Both the position numbers and the translations under genes were made by a program. The notes beneath the pieces are model-generated. The model worked only from the letters and a program-made list of their open reading frames with translations. It searched no databases and had not been told where the DNA came from. Shown here piece by piece: positions 33,883 through 46,584 of a stretch of 64,000 bases of DNA. The DNA is from Cylindrodendrum hubeiense. Taxonomy: Eukaryota; Ascomycota; Sordariomycetes; Hypocreales; Nectriaceae. Location of the stretch: assembly GCA_014621425.1 (NCBI GenBank), contig JAANBB010000034.1:62001-126000 (forward strand), given 5' to 3'. Every line of letters begins with the position of its first letter. Position 1 is the stretch's first letter.

Positions 33883-34822
33883 ATGTCTCCGGCCCTCTTT
33901 AGTGATGTGAGTGAGGTGGCTCCACGGACAACACCCCCATCACCCTTTTCTTTAGCCAACAAGACCATCGCCATCACCGGAGCTGGCCGTGGCCTCGGAA
34001 TTACTCTCGCCCAGGCAGTTGTAGAGGGCGGTGGCTGTGTTGCCTGCCTGGATATTCTGCCAGAGCCGGCCGCAGATCAATGGGCTGAGCTACAGAAGGT
34101 TGCAAAGGCTGCTGGCGTCACAGCCACCTACGACAGATGCGATGTGACGGTTGAAACAGAGGTACAAGGGCTGTTGGAGAGAATCGCCGACGAGGGCGCT
34201 GCGCGAGGAGCTGATCTGGCAGGCGTGGTAGCCTGCGCCGGCATCCAGCAGAAATTGTCCGCTCTAGAGTACCCGGCGGCTGACTTTGAGCGCATCCTGA
34301 GGGTTAACTCGGTTGGTGTCTTCACCACGGCTAAGTATGCAGCAAAGGCCATGATCGACCGGAAGCTCAAGGGCAGCATCGTTCTCATCGCCAGCATGAG
34401 TGGCCAAATCGCCAACCGAGGCCTTCGCTGCTCCGCATACAACAGCAGCAAAGCCGCGGTGCAACAGTTGGGAAGATCGCTGGCGCAGGAGTGGGGTGAA
34501 CACGACATTCGTGTCAATACACTGTCACCGGGCGTGAGTACAATCCAAGTCCCCGCATTACCTGCAACCGCCGTGTGCAAGAAATTAAGGAGCGATACTG
34601 ATGATTCCATTCCGCCGACAGTATATTCAGACGGCCATGACAGACGCACTTCTGGAAGCGGAGCCTGAGTTAGAGCGGCTGTGGATGGCGGGAGCCTTGC
34701 TGGGCAGACTCGGGACGCCCGAAGACTTCAAGGCGCCTACGGTATTCCTGTTGGCGGAGGGTAGCAGCTTCATGACAGGGGCAGACTTGAGGGTAGATGG
34801 CGGACACTGCGCGACGGCCTGA
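33883..34822 (+). CDS. SDR, mannitol/arabinitol/sorbose-dehydrogenase type
   Basis: Exons 33883-34533 and 34622-34822 join in phase through an 88-nt intron into 283 residues. The cofactor motif TGAGRGLG is at 32-39, the serine is in IASMSG, and the catalytic pair in SAYNSSK is Tyr186 and Lys190. The C terminus LLAEGSSFMTGADLRVDGGH is the usual SDR ending. The N-terminal extension rich in Pro/Thr and the overall pattern resemble fungal polyol dehydrogenases (mannitol, arabinitol, sorbose reductase). A Zn2Cys6 regulator and a sugar transporter follow in the same direction, which supports a role in sugar or polyol use. The exact substrate is not visible. Confidence 0.88.
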
Positions 34823-35266
34823 GCTGGGATTGTACAGTGTCTGGATGTTGTCACTTTCTGGCATGAACGGCATGAAGAATACAAAGAGAGACAGAGAGAA
34901 GTTGGAGTAGGCATGCTGCATATGCGTGGCGTTTCTCCAAGAGCGGGCGTATCCAATAGAAGCGAAACAGAATGAATAAAATCAAGTAACTTACATACAA
35001 AAGATTGCTGGACATAAACAACGAGACCAACACCAGAAACACAAATCCCCAGCCCAACTCCACTCTTTTGGCTATTTCACTGTGGCTATGACTCCATTCC
35101 CGTTACTCCGTCGCCGATCCTCCAGAGAGCTAAAGAAGTACTAGTGATCCCTTTTAGGTTGCTATACCCGCTTCCACTTTCTTGAGTTTGCCACGGCGCT
35201 ACCCCGCAGGCTCACCCCCGGTCAATAAATTCCAGTCCAGGGCGGCTCCATTCTCCTGTCTTTATC
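34823..35266. other. Intergenic spacer
   Basis: This lies between the polyol-type SDR and the regulator. No element beyond ordinary promoter sequence was identified. Confidence 0.45.
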
Positions 35267-37529
35267 ATGGCCGGATTGCGCCTCCGCTTCATCCCAGTTT
35301 GCCGCACCTCTGTTGACCAAAGCATGGGGGAAAGGACCCCGACGCCCGTCGAGAGCTTAAGCGATTGTGTTGACGGATCCAAGAAGAGAAAGCGAACCCG
35401 CTCAGGATGCTTGACCTGCCGCCGGAAGAAGAGAAAATGTAAAGACACATGGCCGATGACCCGTGGCTTCTAGCCCTGGCCATCCTCATCTTAACCTCTT
35501 GTCAATTGGTACCCCATATTGACTCTTCCCAGGCGATGAAGCACGACCCACATGCACCCGATGCTCGCGAGCCGGATCTGTTTGTGAATGGGGCCTCCGT
35601 GTCACATTCCGACCCGTCAACGGTGATTTTTCATGCGAAACAATACAGACGTTGTCACAGACTGAAGTCTCGTCTCCATCCTTGATCGAAAATGTCGGCT
35701 TCTTCGAGATTATCGACGTAACCGAATCAATAGTCCGCGAGTATCGAGGAGAGTCAAGCGTGCTGGAGCATGATGGCGTCCACCATATTTCAGTATTTTC
35801 GTCAAAGCCGACTCCAGATCCTACTCAACACCGATTGCAGATCCGCAATGAAAAGCTACCGGAGCCATCATCGAGACAAGCAGCCTCGAGAGACAGTCTT
35901 TGCGGTCCCGAGGTGTTCGCCGCCGATCCTGTCTCACTGCTGCCGAGCCAATTCTCCAAGGCCAACGGGCCTCTATCCCCACAAACAGAGCAAACGGCCA
36001 ACGATCTTCTGTCACTCGGACAACCTGCACCACATTTCCAAGTCCCATCGGTCGACGAAAGAATACCAGGCGCTTTCGACGACACTTTGAGCTGCCACGA
36101 CGCGAACGACGCCGCATTTCCCCGGTACGAGTTTGACGACGGCTTGTTCATAACGGGCTCCGCCTATCTCGACCTTCACTCGACACTGCGCAGTTCCCTC
36201 TTCCAAGAAAGCCGATCAAACGCGCCGACTCGATGCGGAACACCACAAGCGAGGGACACATCTCCGGACGCTGCCCACTGTCCATTGACAGTAGAACCAG
36301 TCATCCTGACGGGGGAAAGCGCGAGACACGATGCAGATTTGTCCGTCGTTTTGACGGCGGAGCAGGAACGCGTGCTCTGGGTCAATTGGCTGGATGAAGT
36401 TGCGCCTTAGGTGAGTTCATTCGCATCAACTACTTTGTGCTGAACTAACGGGTTAACACAGCTGGACAAATTTGACTGCCGTCGTCATTTCCAAAATACC
36501 CTCTCTGCGATGGCCATGCAATATCCATATGTCAAATATGCCATTCTGGCACTGTCCGCTCGTCAATTGGAACGCAAAGGCAGCGCACCTTGTCCAATAC
36601 CTTCCAGCCTCGCCTTTTACCAACAAGCCATTCACTCCCTCCTACCCGAAATCGGGACCCGGAGCACGCCGGTAATTGCATCGTGTGTGGTACTATGCGT
36701 GCTCGAGATGCTGAGTTGCTCACCGAAGGCGTGGCACCGACATCTGGACGGTTGTGCCACGTTGCTTCAAGCCGTTGGCATTCATGGCTTCTCGGGTGAC
36801 TTCGAGGAAGCGTTGTTTTGGTGCTTTGCTCGCATGGACGTTTGCGGAGGTCTCATTTCGTCATCCGGAACTCTCATCCCACCATCGGTTTGGACCCCAG
36901 CAGACAAACTCCACGAGGCGGTGCAACTGTTCAGAAACTCGCCAAAGGCATCTTTTGATGCGTATGCAAACCAGGCCGTGTTCCTCATAGCGCACGTTGT
37001 GAATCTAATTGCAACCAACACACCGAACGAGATGGGCGCTGTTTTCGTACCCCCGCCATCTCGGGGCAGTAGATTCGATGCGAAGTGGAAGAAGCTCTGG
37101 GGATTTATCGACAACTGGTATGTGACGCGTCCTGTGGAGATGCATCCAGTCTTCACCGCGTCTTGCTCGCCACCATCATCATTCCCCACGATACTGTTTA
37201 GCAACCCGGCTGCTATTTCTGGAAATCAGATGTACCACGCTTCGGCGCTTCTCATGTTGCAGCATCAACCACCACATATCACGTTGCCGAACCACCGATC
37301 CATTTTCTGGCACGCGCGGCGAATTGTCGGCATCTCAAAGTCCAATGACCACCACGGCTGCTGGATCAATGCGCTACAGCCGCTTTGGTTGGCTGGTCGT
37401 TGTTTTAGCAGTCCCAGTGAGCAGGAAGAGATCCTGGCCTTGTTTGGGACGATTGAGCGTGAAAGCGGGTGGGCGTCAAGCTGGAGAGCAGATGACCTTA
37501 GACAGTGGTGGGGTGAATCAGATGATTGA
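35267..37529 (+). CDS. Zn(II)2Cys6 transcription factor with an apparent in-frame stop at an exon end
   Basis: Exons 35267-35438, 35533-36410 and 36462-37529 give a 705-codon frame. The zinc cluster, completed across the first intron, is Cys48, Cys51, Cys58, Cys65, Cys68 and Cys75, with the basic loop RRKKRK. The fungal regulatory domain follows. At the end of exon 2 the frame reads Val-Ala-Pro, then TAG (36408-36410), then a perfect donor GTGAGT; exon 3 opens with LDKFDCRRHF. Related proteins read APWLDKFD here, so TGG appears changed to TAG. A weak alternative donor at 36399 would skip the stop and lose four residues. The gene is either inactive, spliced unusually, or carries a base error. 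It lies between the SDR and the transporter and probably regulated them. Confidence 0.75.
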
Positions 37530-37968
37530 GGTATGACAGAATTGGAATTGAAGTGTACACATCTAGTATAATCTGTATAACTCCATCAACATGTGTCGTA
37601 TATGAACTGTGTCCAATTTGTCACAGGTGAACATCGACCTCTGGACCTAGAGCTTTGATCTGCCGAACTTGTACGATTCTATTGCCTATTGATCCCGGCA
37701 CAAGCGAGGCCGTGAAGCGAAGCACAGGGCTGATATAATAGCCCAACCCATGGCACGAGACCCATAAACCACAGCAGCCCACCTGTCTATACCCTAATAA
37801 GTCTAGTAACATGGAGGGTTCGAGCGCCTATCATCTCCTTTCGAGGATTTGGAGTTAGCAGGCTCAGTTTAAGCGCTAGCGTCGCTAACACGCTCTCCCT
37901 TACTCGCACCACTCCACTAACGATAGATGCGGCTTCGGGAAAGTTGACCGCACATGGAGACAACATCT

Positions 37969-37999
37969 CCCCACACGTGGACATTCGCGGGGTCCCCGC
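37969..37999. promoter_or_regulatory. CreA-type carbon-repression sites
   Basis: GCGGGG-T-CCCCGC at 37987-37999 is a perfect palindrome made of two SYGGRG hexamers, the CreA consensus. A third hexamer, CCCCAC (GTGGGG on the minus strand), is at 37969-37974. They lie 154-184 bases before the transporter ATG. Paired CreA sites usually mean glucose repression. Confidence 0.5.
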
Positions 38000-38036
38000 A
38001 CAAACCTCTGCTCACGGGAGAATTGATCGGCAAGTC

Positions 38037-38043
38037 TATATAA
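38037..38043 (+). promoter_or_regulatory. TATA box of the sugar transporter
   Basis: TATATAA lies 116 bases before the transporter start codon and about 40 bases after the CreA palindrome. Confidence 0.5.
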
Positions 38044-38152
38044 GGATCAGGGCATTTCCAACAGCTGATCTTCTCTTATCTCAACACTGCTCTACAATTG
38101 GCAGTATTTCACCAGAGGCAATCTGGTTCTGATCGAAACGCATCCTAAAAAG

Positions 38153-39963
38153 ATGACTGTCTTGGTTGGAAAGCCTCTCAACTGGGCCATCACGGCTGCA
38201 GCAGGCTCTGGATTTCTTCTGTCAGTCTCCACCACCGCATCCAGCATTAAAAGGCCATCTACTGACCGTATTCTATAGCTTTGGTTATGATCAAGGCGTT
38301 ATCAGCGGCTTACTCACGGGCGTTGCTTTCACTCGGACCTTCCCCGAGATCGACACCGGAGATGGCGGAAGCTCTTCTCTTCAAGGAACAGTGTACGTCT
38401 TACACGGCATGACATTTGCCTTTTTTTTTTGGGACTTCTGTGCTAATTCAAACTCAGCGTTGCTATTTATGAGATCGGATGTTTCTTCGGTGCAATTGGA
38501 ACGATGTTATTTGGTGAGAGGCTGGGACGAAAGAAGACCATCATGCTGGGATGTGTGATTCTCTGCATTGGAGGCGCTTTGCAGGCCTCGTCCAGCACCA
38601 TTCCGCACATGATCGTTGGCCGAATCGTCGCTGGTCTCGGTAACGGCTTGAATACGAGTACAATCCGTACGTTGAATTCACGCTGCCACCTGATCTTGAA
38701 ACCGTGCTGACATTTCCAGCGGTTTGGCACTCTGAACTCATGCGTCCTACCGAACGAGGCAAGGGTGTAAGCACCCCAACAACTTCTTTCTGAACAAAGT
38801 ACCGTGCTGATTCTTTCATTAGCTGTCAATTGAGCTGGCGATTACAATTTTCGGGGTCATGACGGCGTACTGGGTTGACTATGGCATGTCCTTTATCGAC
38901 AACGACGCGCAGTTCCGCTTCCCGCTGGCGTTGCAGTGCGTATTCGCCATCATCACTCTTCTTGCTCTCTTTTTTCTACCGGAATCTCCACGATGGCTTG
39001 TTGCCCACGACCGACACGACGAAGCGCGACAAGTTTTGTGGTCGGTCGAAAACGACGCTCGCCACATCGACGCCTCTGACGACCGAATCTCACACAACCT
39101 CTCCGAGATCCAACAGGCCATCCGCGAGGAGCGCGATGCGTCACAAGGGAGCACCTATAGAGCTATGATAAAGAATGGCGAGCAGCGATATCTCCACCGT
39201 ATCTTGCTCGGCATCGGCGGCCAGTTCATGCAGCAACTGTCTGGCATCAACTTGATCACCTACTACGCACCAGTTATTTTCCAGCAGAGCGTCGGCATCT
39301 CGCACGACCTATCGCTCTTGCTCGCTGGCTTTAACGGAATTGCTTATTTCCTGTCCTCTTTGATCCCTATCTGGACCATTGACCGACTCGGACGACGCAA
39401 GCTGATGCTTTTCGCTGCCGCCGGCCAATGTGCGAGTATGGCGATTTTGGCAGGCACTGTGGCCAATGGTAGCAAACCTGCCGGTATTGCAGCCATTGTC
39501 ATGCTATTCCTTTTTAACTTCTTCTTTGCTGTCGGCATGTTGGCTATTCCATGGCTGCTACCCGCAGAGTACTCTCCCCTCGCGATTCGAACTCGGTCTG
39601 CAGCTCTTGCCACGGCTTCAAATTGTAAGCAGCCCGTTCCCTGTCCTAGTCATTACCTGCTTATACATATTAGGGATCTTCACATTTCTTGTGGTTGAGA
39701 TTACGCCAATTTCCATCACAAATATCGGCTGGCGTACCTACGTTTACTTCTCTGTGTTCAACCTCTGTTTCTTGCCGCTCATCTACTTTTTCTATCCCGA
39801 GACGCGCAATCTGTCTTTGGAGCAGATCGATAAGCTTTTCACTGGTGGCAAGGTTCTTCTGCATTGGCACCCAAGCATGGGAGAGGGCGAGGCTGACACT
39901 TTATCCGCTGGGAGCCTTGATGAAAAGGCCGGCAATGTGGAGACCGTCGAGCTGAGGCACTAG
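38153..39963 (+). CDS. MFS sugar transporter (sugar porter family)
   Basis: Six exons (38153-38220, 38279-38392, 38458-38666, 38720-38766, 38823-39624, 39674-39963) splice in phase into 509 residues with twelve predicted helices. Family signatures are all present: FGYDQGVISGL in helix 1, GERLGRKK between helices 2 and 3, LPESPRWL after helix 6, QQLSGINLITYYAP in helix 7, DRLGRRK between helices 8 and 9, and FYPETRNLSLEQID after helix 12. It should be a plasma-membrane proton symporter for a hexose, pentose or polyol. CreA-type sites upstream and the SDR and regulator before it suggest an inducible, glucose-repressed sugar module. Confidence 0.94.
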
Positions 39964-40720
39964 TAGCACGGGAGTGTATGCTACAGGCGATATTTGAGAA
40001 CTGTTAGGACATGCATAGTCTAGAATACCGATGAAACGTGTGCAATTAAGAGAAATTCTACTAGAAATGACATTCCAACTTTTGTCTTTACTGTCTCGCG
40101 TTTGTGCATAGTAGCGGTGATGTGAGAGTGATGGTGAGATGGGCGTGAACAGGTACTGGGCAAAACTAACCCCACCCTCCAGGAGCAAAATCCAGGTTTA
40201 GGGTAGCGGGTTTGATCTTGACGGAAATCAGAGTAATGGACTAATAACCACACATCAGCTGCACAAGTAATTAGCAATCCGAATGAACAGAAAGTGTGAC
40301 CATACAGCAACAAGACTAGCTATTAGCTGTTTAGGCCGGTTAAGTCAAGCCTGAGAGGATTAGCCCATTCCACTAGCTTGGACGTTTTGACTACACTGCA
40401 GCCTGAGATCAATATCTACTGACATTAGCAATTTTATGCGTCAAAACTGCTAGGTTTACGTGCCTTATCTTTTCTTAAATGATTGAGCTTTTCCACACTG
40501 GCGGTGAGGAAATCATTCCACAGTACGACTGCATAGCTGCCCCTGTATGCTGGTTCACAGCGGTCGCATGCAGTCCTGAAACAATGTCATTGGTTCAGAC
40601 CCAGGTTCATTAACAAGGGGATTACGTGGCTATAAATTACTGATCTTCTTCCGTGAGGGGTAACCACATGTTTCACTCGCGATCATTTCGATCAACATAA
40701 GGGCAGATTCATTACGGACA
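39964..40720. other. Intergenic spacer
   Basis: This lies between the transporter and the methyltransferase. No supported gene or repeat was found. Confidence 0.45.
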
Positions 40721-42178
40721 ATGTGCCCCGACGACGTGGCAGCTCCCGGCGAGGATCTTGTGGTGGACCCGGATGATAATGTTCCGAAGCCTTCTCGTTC
40801 TCAAATCGCCATGAGCTGACTGTTAAGCCCCAAGACCGACCTAGACTCTTCACTTGGCGATGTACGGATATCCTGATATCTCTTCAATAACGGGACAGAA
40901 TTTCTGACCATTCTGAATCTGTAGGACATCGCCTCCTCGACCCAGAGTGTTTCCAGCTCAATTCCGAACTACCGTCGAGAGAATGGGAGAACATATCATC
41001 GATACAAGGATGGGAGTGAGCTTCTTCTACCTCGAATCTGACCAACTCTCAATTATTAATGAATATCAGAGTACAATCTTCCCAATGATGAGATCGATAA
41101 TGAACGGCTAGGTAGACGCAATGATATCATGCGGTTGCTTGCGCTCCATGCTGGCCTATACTAGACTTCCAGAATCACCAGTGGCTTCTTACCCTGGGTG
41201 ATATTCTTGGCTTGGCACCCCCAATCAAGGCTGAATCAGGGGTTAAACGAGTTCTCGATCTAGGCTGTGGCACAGGGGTCTGGGTCATGGATTTCGCTGA
41301 TGAACATCCGGAGGCTGAGGTAACGAAACCTTTTAGCTGGATATAATCTCGATATGAAATACACAGGACTGACAATGGTGTAGGTTATCGGCATCGACCT
41401 CTCTCCCATCCAACCAGACTTGTATGATATCACGTCAAGCTTTTACCATTACGCGTTGACATTTTAGCAGTGTTCCCCCAAATGTCCGCTTCATTATAGA
41501 CGACATAGATGAGGAGTGGAACTACTCTGCGCCATTCGATTACATCCATAGCAGAGCGATGAACTTCAGCGTGAAAAACTGGCGGGATTATCTTCAGAAG
41601 ATATACAAGCAAGTATTAATGGACCTTTAAGCAACAATTCAAACCGGCTGAAATAGATAGTAATCTGGTGCCCGGGGGTTATGTCGAGGTACAGGAGATA
41701 GATGTTATGTTAACATCGGATGATGGAACTCTCACAGAATACCACTATCTTCTCAAGTGGTGCACGCTTCTCAATGAAGCTTCAGTCAAGATCGGTAGAC
41801 CTTGCGAGAGCTTTGAGAACTTGAAAGCTGCGATGATTGAGGTTGGTTTCACCGATGTGAGCTTGAATCGATTCAAGTGGCCGACAAACCCCTGGCCAAA
41901 AGAAAGGAAGTATAAGGAAATTGGTGCATGGAACAAGGTAAACTGGATAGATGCTCTGGAGGCGCTCTCGATAGCACCTTTCACCAGAATCCATGGATGG
42001 TCCACGGAAGAGGTTACTGTTCTTCTGGCACAAGTTCGAAAAGATCTTATCAACCCGACAATCCACGCATACACCCCAGTGTACGTTAAATGGCTCTACA
42101 GACTACTCAACCACATGCTAACATGGGCATAGCTGCTCCATATACGGAAGAAAACCCGAAGGATTGGAAGAGGAATAA
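40721..42178 (+). CDS. LaeA-like SAM-dependent methyltransferase, in-frame TGA near the N terminus
   Basis: Eight exons (40721-40861, 40925-41015, 41070-41111, 41165-41319, 41384-41421, 41471-41608, 41661-42080, 42133-42178) give a 357-codon frame. Residues after the disordered start read NYRRENGRTYHRYKDG and LPNDEID, then LDLGCGTGVWVMDFADEHPEAE (SAM motif I, in two parts here), DLSPIQPD, and PGGYVEVQEI, all typical of the LaeA-like class. Intron 6 has a GC donor (GCAAGT) and an ordinary AG acceptor, and is the only solution in phase. The last intron restores the ending SIYGRKPE. The first exon contains TGA at 40817-40819 (codon 33), and no intron removes it. The gene is a mutant or uses another start. 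Relatives act in the nucleus or cytosol on unknown substrates. Confidence 0.75.
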
Positions 42179-42659
42179 TAATTTCTTTTATATAGTAAAA
42201 GGTGTCCGCGATGAGGGAACTTGCAGGGTTTTCGTTACGCGTCTTAACCTTCGCCACTGGACCCGTTGGGCTTTGAAAGAAAGATTGAACTCCAAGGGGG
42301 TGATGCGAGACAGGTGACACTATAACTTGAAACAAGATTATGTATAAATAAAAATGGCCATTTATACTGAGGGCTTGAGACGTCAATGGTGCCGCGCAAC
42401 AGATCACCCGCTGGGATGCCAATATGAGGTGTCGCGCATCGGCGGGTATGCAATAACTCTATTGCCCAGAGTCCAGCGGATACTAGCATTGAATGTGTTA
42501 TCAATTGTGTCACGACTGTGCCATTCACTATGTCTTTCGATCTAATCCAGATTTATGTCATCTGCCCTTTTCCCATTTGAAACTATAACATTCAGCTGCC
42601 GGGACAGTGTTGACTGTATCTAGTTTCCCTCTATTAAAGGCGGAATTCAGAAATAAAAG
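42179..42659. other. Spacer between convergent genes
   Basis: It separates the ends of the methyltransferase and Clr5-ankyrin genes. No gene is supported. Confidence 0.5.
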
Positions 42660-45600
42660 TTATACCTGCGGTGTTCTGTGAACGTTGTAATTTCGGAGAT
42701 GTCGCGCCAGAAAATGATGCCCTTCCTCGTCCGCTACTTCAGCTGCTTCGTTGCACCTCGACTCTATTGTGTCGACCAGCGTATCGTTGTCTAATAGCAA
42801 ATGGGCTATGTCAAGATGACCACGCGCAGCAGCTAATTGGAGCAAACTTTGTGTGCCCAGATGGTGGATGTGGGCACCGTGCTCGAGGAGCAGCGTCACC
42901 ACGTTGAAATGGCCAAGTGCTACTGCGCCAACTAGAGCCGACTCAATTTTACCAATTATGGTCGTATATTGAGCGTTGACGTCGGCACCGCGACGGAGGA
43001 GGAGCCTGACGAGGTCAGTGTTGCCCTTGGCGGCTGCTGCCTGCAGGGGTAGTCTGGACCCATTTTTGGGCCGGAAATTAAGTTCGACATGGCCGTCGCC
43101 ATTTAACAAGTCAGATACCAAATTCATGTAGCCACGTTCGATCGCCAACGACACCAATTCGCCTTTTTGGTCCTTACTTGCACCAGCGTCGATTAGAATC
43201 CTTGCAAGCTTTTCGCTCACGGCGAAGGCCAATTCCAACGCAGTTAAGACCCCTCCCCCAACAGCAGGAGCGTTTACGTCAGCACCTGCATTGATCAACA
43301 GCTGAACAAGCTCCTCGCCATCGTTGCCTTCCAATCTTGCACGCCTGTTATATGACGCCTCGCAGACCAAACCCAAACAACTTCCCGTGCCTTCTGGTCC
43401 CGTGTTTGGATCAGCCCCGTTAGAGAGAAGAAGCAAACAAATGGGTTTGATAGCTCTTATCGAAGTCTCAATCACTTCTTCTGTTCCTTGTGCCATACTC
43501 CTATTGTACTCCTTTAAAGCCCAATTCAGTGCCGTCTCAGTGGACAATATTCGTTCGGAGGGCCGGTAGTTGCATACATCGCCGGGATCGTACGAAAGTT
43601 GATCAACCTCAGCACCAACAGCAATCAGACTTCGCACCATTTCCACCTCGCCATGTATAGCTGCAATGGCAAGTGGTGTGACTCGTACGCCTGAAGGGCT
43701 TGGATTGGCCCCATTTGATAGCAAAGCGGTGAACATGGCCCCATCTCGCATCCGAATGGTGGTGCAGAGGGCAGTCTCATTTTCACCAACCAACTCGACG
43801 TTGGCGCCAGCTTGAAGTAGCATTTCAACTACCTTAATATTGCCACCCTTAATCGCAGCCTGAAGAATTGTTCCCGTAATCTCCGGTATGTTCACAGGTG
43901 AATGCACGTCGTTAAGATTGACACCTTGCTTCAATAGCCACTCAACCGCTGCTTCATCGCCGTGCAACGATGTGAAGTAAAGCGCGACCCAATCAATGTC
44001 TGGTAATGATGTTGCGCCACGGTCAACGAATAACCTTATCAGGTTTGGATTACCTGCCTTTGCCGCGGCTTCCAATGCAGTCAGCCCACCATCAGCACTT
44101 GGCGGAGCAGTGATGTTGGCTCCGTTCTCAAGCAGTAGCATTACCAGGCTCTCATCTCCCCTCTCTGCTGCAGCTTGAAGTGTTGTTCTTCCTCTGCATA
44201 TCCCTGGAGCTGCATTCACATCAGATCCCGAATGTATAAGTAGCTTGGCGAGGCATATTCTCGTTCTAGCAAGCTCTCGGACATCACCCTCAGACTCATC
44301 CTGTTGCATACCGCAGGCCAATTGTAGCGCCGTACTTCCAAAAGCGTCGGTAATTTCGGTTGCCGCTCCATGCTTCAGTAATAGGGTTGTCAATTCAATA
44401 TTCCCATTGTGCACCGCCTCGTGTAGTGCGGGTTGGAACTGGTCTCTCGATGCCTGCATCATATCATTGTACAGTTGTAAACCCTCTCGCCGACAAGTAG
44501 GTGCAGGAAGTTGTTCCCATACTATTCTCCAGTTTGGACAGTCATTAATCGTTGCTCCTTCTCCAAGCAGATACTGAATTAGTTTCAAGTTATTTTGCCG
44601 CGTTGCTATTTGGATCGGCGAGCTGAAGGCTTCCCATGAAGTATTGGAGTCGAATTTGGAGTCATAATGATCATAATTACCGTCGTGACCGTCTTCTTCC
44701 ATCATCTTGTTGTAAAGATCATTGGCTTTCCAATCATCAAGGCAGTACGTGAAGTATTTGATCGCGGAACTTTCCAACTCTTCAATATCGACATTGACCC
44801 GAGCACCGTGACGAAGTAAAAGGTGAACCATTTCCAAATCGCTTTTCGTTATGGCAATTTGTAACGCCGTACCAGAAGTAAGAGACATCTCACTGATGAC
44901 AGCTCCCTTTTTCAAGAGGAGTTGCACCATGTCAATGTTTTGGGCCTCTACGGCCTGCATCAAAGAATTTTTCTGGCTCTTTCTTGAACATAAAATCATA
45001 GTTTCTCCAGAACGTGCAAAAAAAGAACTGACTTCATAGCACTTCACATGGAATTTTGCACCATGCTCTATCAATGTTTCCGCAATAGTAAAGTTCCAAT
45101 ATTGGAGTGAAAGAGCGAACTCGAGGGGCCGAAATGGTACTCTAGTCATTGAGTGATGGACGTTTGTCTCATAACGCAGCAGAATTTCGCAAATTTTCGG
45201 TTTACCACTGATAACTGCGAGTTGAAGGGGGCTGCAATCATCAAGCCGAAAATATGTTAGGCTACACCGTAGGTCGTTGCCATGGCTGCCGCAATTAGGA
45301 TCGACACCTTTTTGGAGCAAGGCAGTAACTAAGTCTTCGCTCCCAAGACTGACGGCACTGAGAAGCACGCGTGATAAAAATATTTCACTGGTTATGTTGC
45401 CTGAAATTTGCAGCTTGTCGATAAATCCGTTGAAAAGTGGCGCGGCTCCGGTTTCGAGTATCCAGGTCAAGAAGTCATCCATGTTTTCTAGTAAAAGAGA
45501 GTTGTTGGATGCGAGATATACGCAAGACTTGACCAATAGAATGAATGGTTCATTTGAAGTGAGGCCGCAGTCACTGCTTGGCTTTCGGGGCAATATGTCT

Positions 45601-46401
45601 GCAACACAGCGCAAGAGCCGAGAGGCCAGGTTGGTATCGATATTGCTTTCTTGTTTGAGGAGCTTGCCAAGAAGATTCCTTGTGCTGTTCATAAAGAGAT
45701 CACCAGGAGAGGACTCCGTTAGTGCCAAGCTGGATTGGCCAGACCAGCTTAATTGAGGAATGAGCGTGTGTAGCATAGATAGCACTGTACTTTGGTCAGA
45801 AAGGGGATTAGATCACGAAATACGGTAGGTACTTACAATGGCAGCCGAAGTTGTCTTGGAAGTAAAACCACGGAATGTTGAGAATGTTGATGTGAATCCC
45901 GGGTTCAGGAGATGGCGAGCGTATGGTAAGTCCCCTGGTGGAAGGGTAGCTGGGTAGTTCTTATTAAATTAGCATGCATTCATAGAATTGTTAGCTTGTA
46001 ACCCACTCGATTGGAATGAGTTGTTAAACTCGTGGCTATATCTAGAAAGAGCCCTCTTATATCTACTTGTATTGATCTCGGCATCGTCAAGAAGAAGTAC
46101 TGTGTCTTTCTGGGCCGAATTCCTTTCGTGAATGATGCGCCAGTCTTGCTTCTTGACATACTTTGGCAATTTCCAGAGTGCCAATCGACGGACATACTCG
46201 CGTTTGCTGAATTATTAATATGTTAGCGTTCTGGGATACTGTCAAGGTAGTTGTATTGACTTACGAAGCGTCAAACCCGTAGTATGTTTTCATGAGGTCT
46301 ATGGTCTCGTTAAGAGTTTTCTTTTCGACAACGTAGTATGTGCGAATGCGTTCCTTCTGGACATCCCACTCCTCTGGGGACTTTTTGGGATGTCGAGGCA
46401 T
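42660..46401 (-). CDS. Clr5-domain protein with a large ankyrin-repeat array
   Basis: Exons 46401-46265, 46206-46003, 45949-45837 and 45784-42660 join through introns of 58, 53 and 52 nt into 1192 residues. Residues about 10-60 match the Clr5 domain (a helix-turn-helix-like module): EEWDVQKERIRTYYVVE, LMKTYYGFDAS, then REYVRRLALWKLPKYVKK completed by the second exon. A low-complexity linker and about 150 helical residues follow. From roughly 290 to 1180 there are some 20 ankyrin repeats, for example GNIELTTLLLKHGA and LVQLLINAGADVNAPA. Clr5-ankyrin proteins are widespread in fungi with no defined role; DNA or RNA binding by Clr5 and protein binding by the repeats are inferences. A repeat-rich spacer separates it from a small membrane-protein gene read the other way. 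Confidence 0.88.
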
Positions 46402-46584
46402 GGTAGCAGCTAAGTTTGACTGGCGACTTGGGGATGGTGGGCTGTTCACTAAGCTTGCTAATGGTAGATGGTTTGGCGGTGATTGTTGAACGAGAGGATG
46501 AATCTGAATGTTGGTGAGGCGAGAGCCTGAATTTATGCTCGTCACCGTATCCCTTTTGTCCACAATTGCAGCGAGCCTGGTCAA

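Larger units (their letters stand above)
37530..38152. other. Promoter region of the sugar transporter
   Basis: It contains CreA-type sites at 37969-37974 and 37987-37999 and a TATA box at 38037. No coding frame is supported. Confidence 0.55.
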
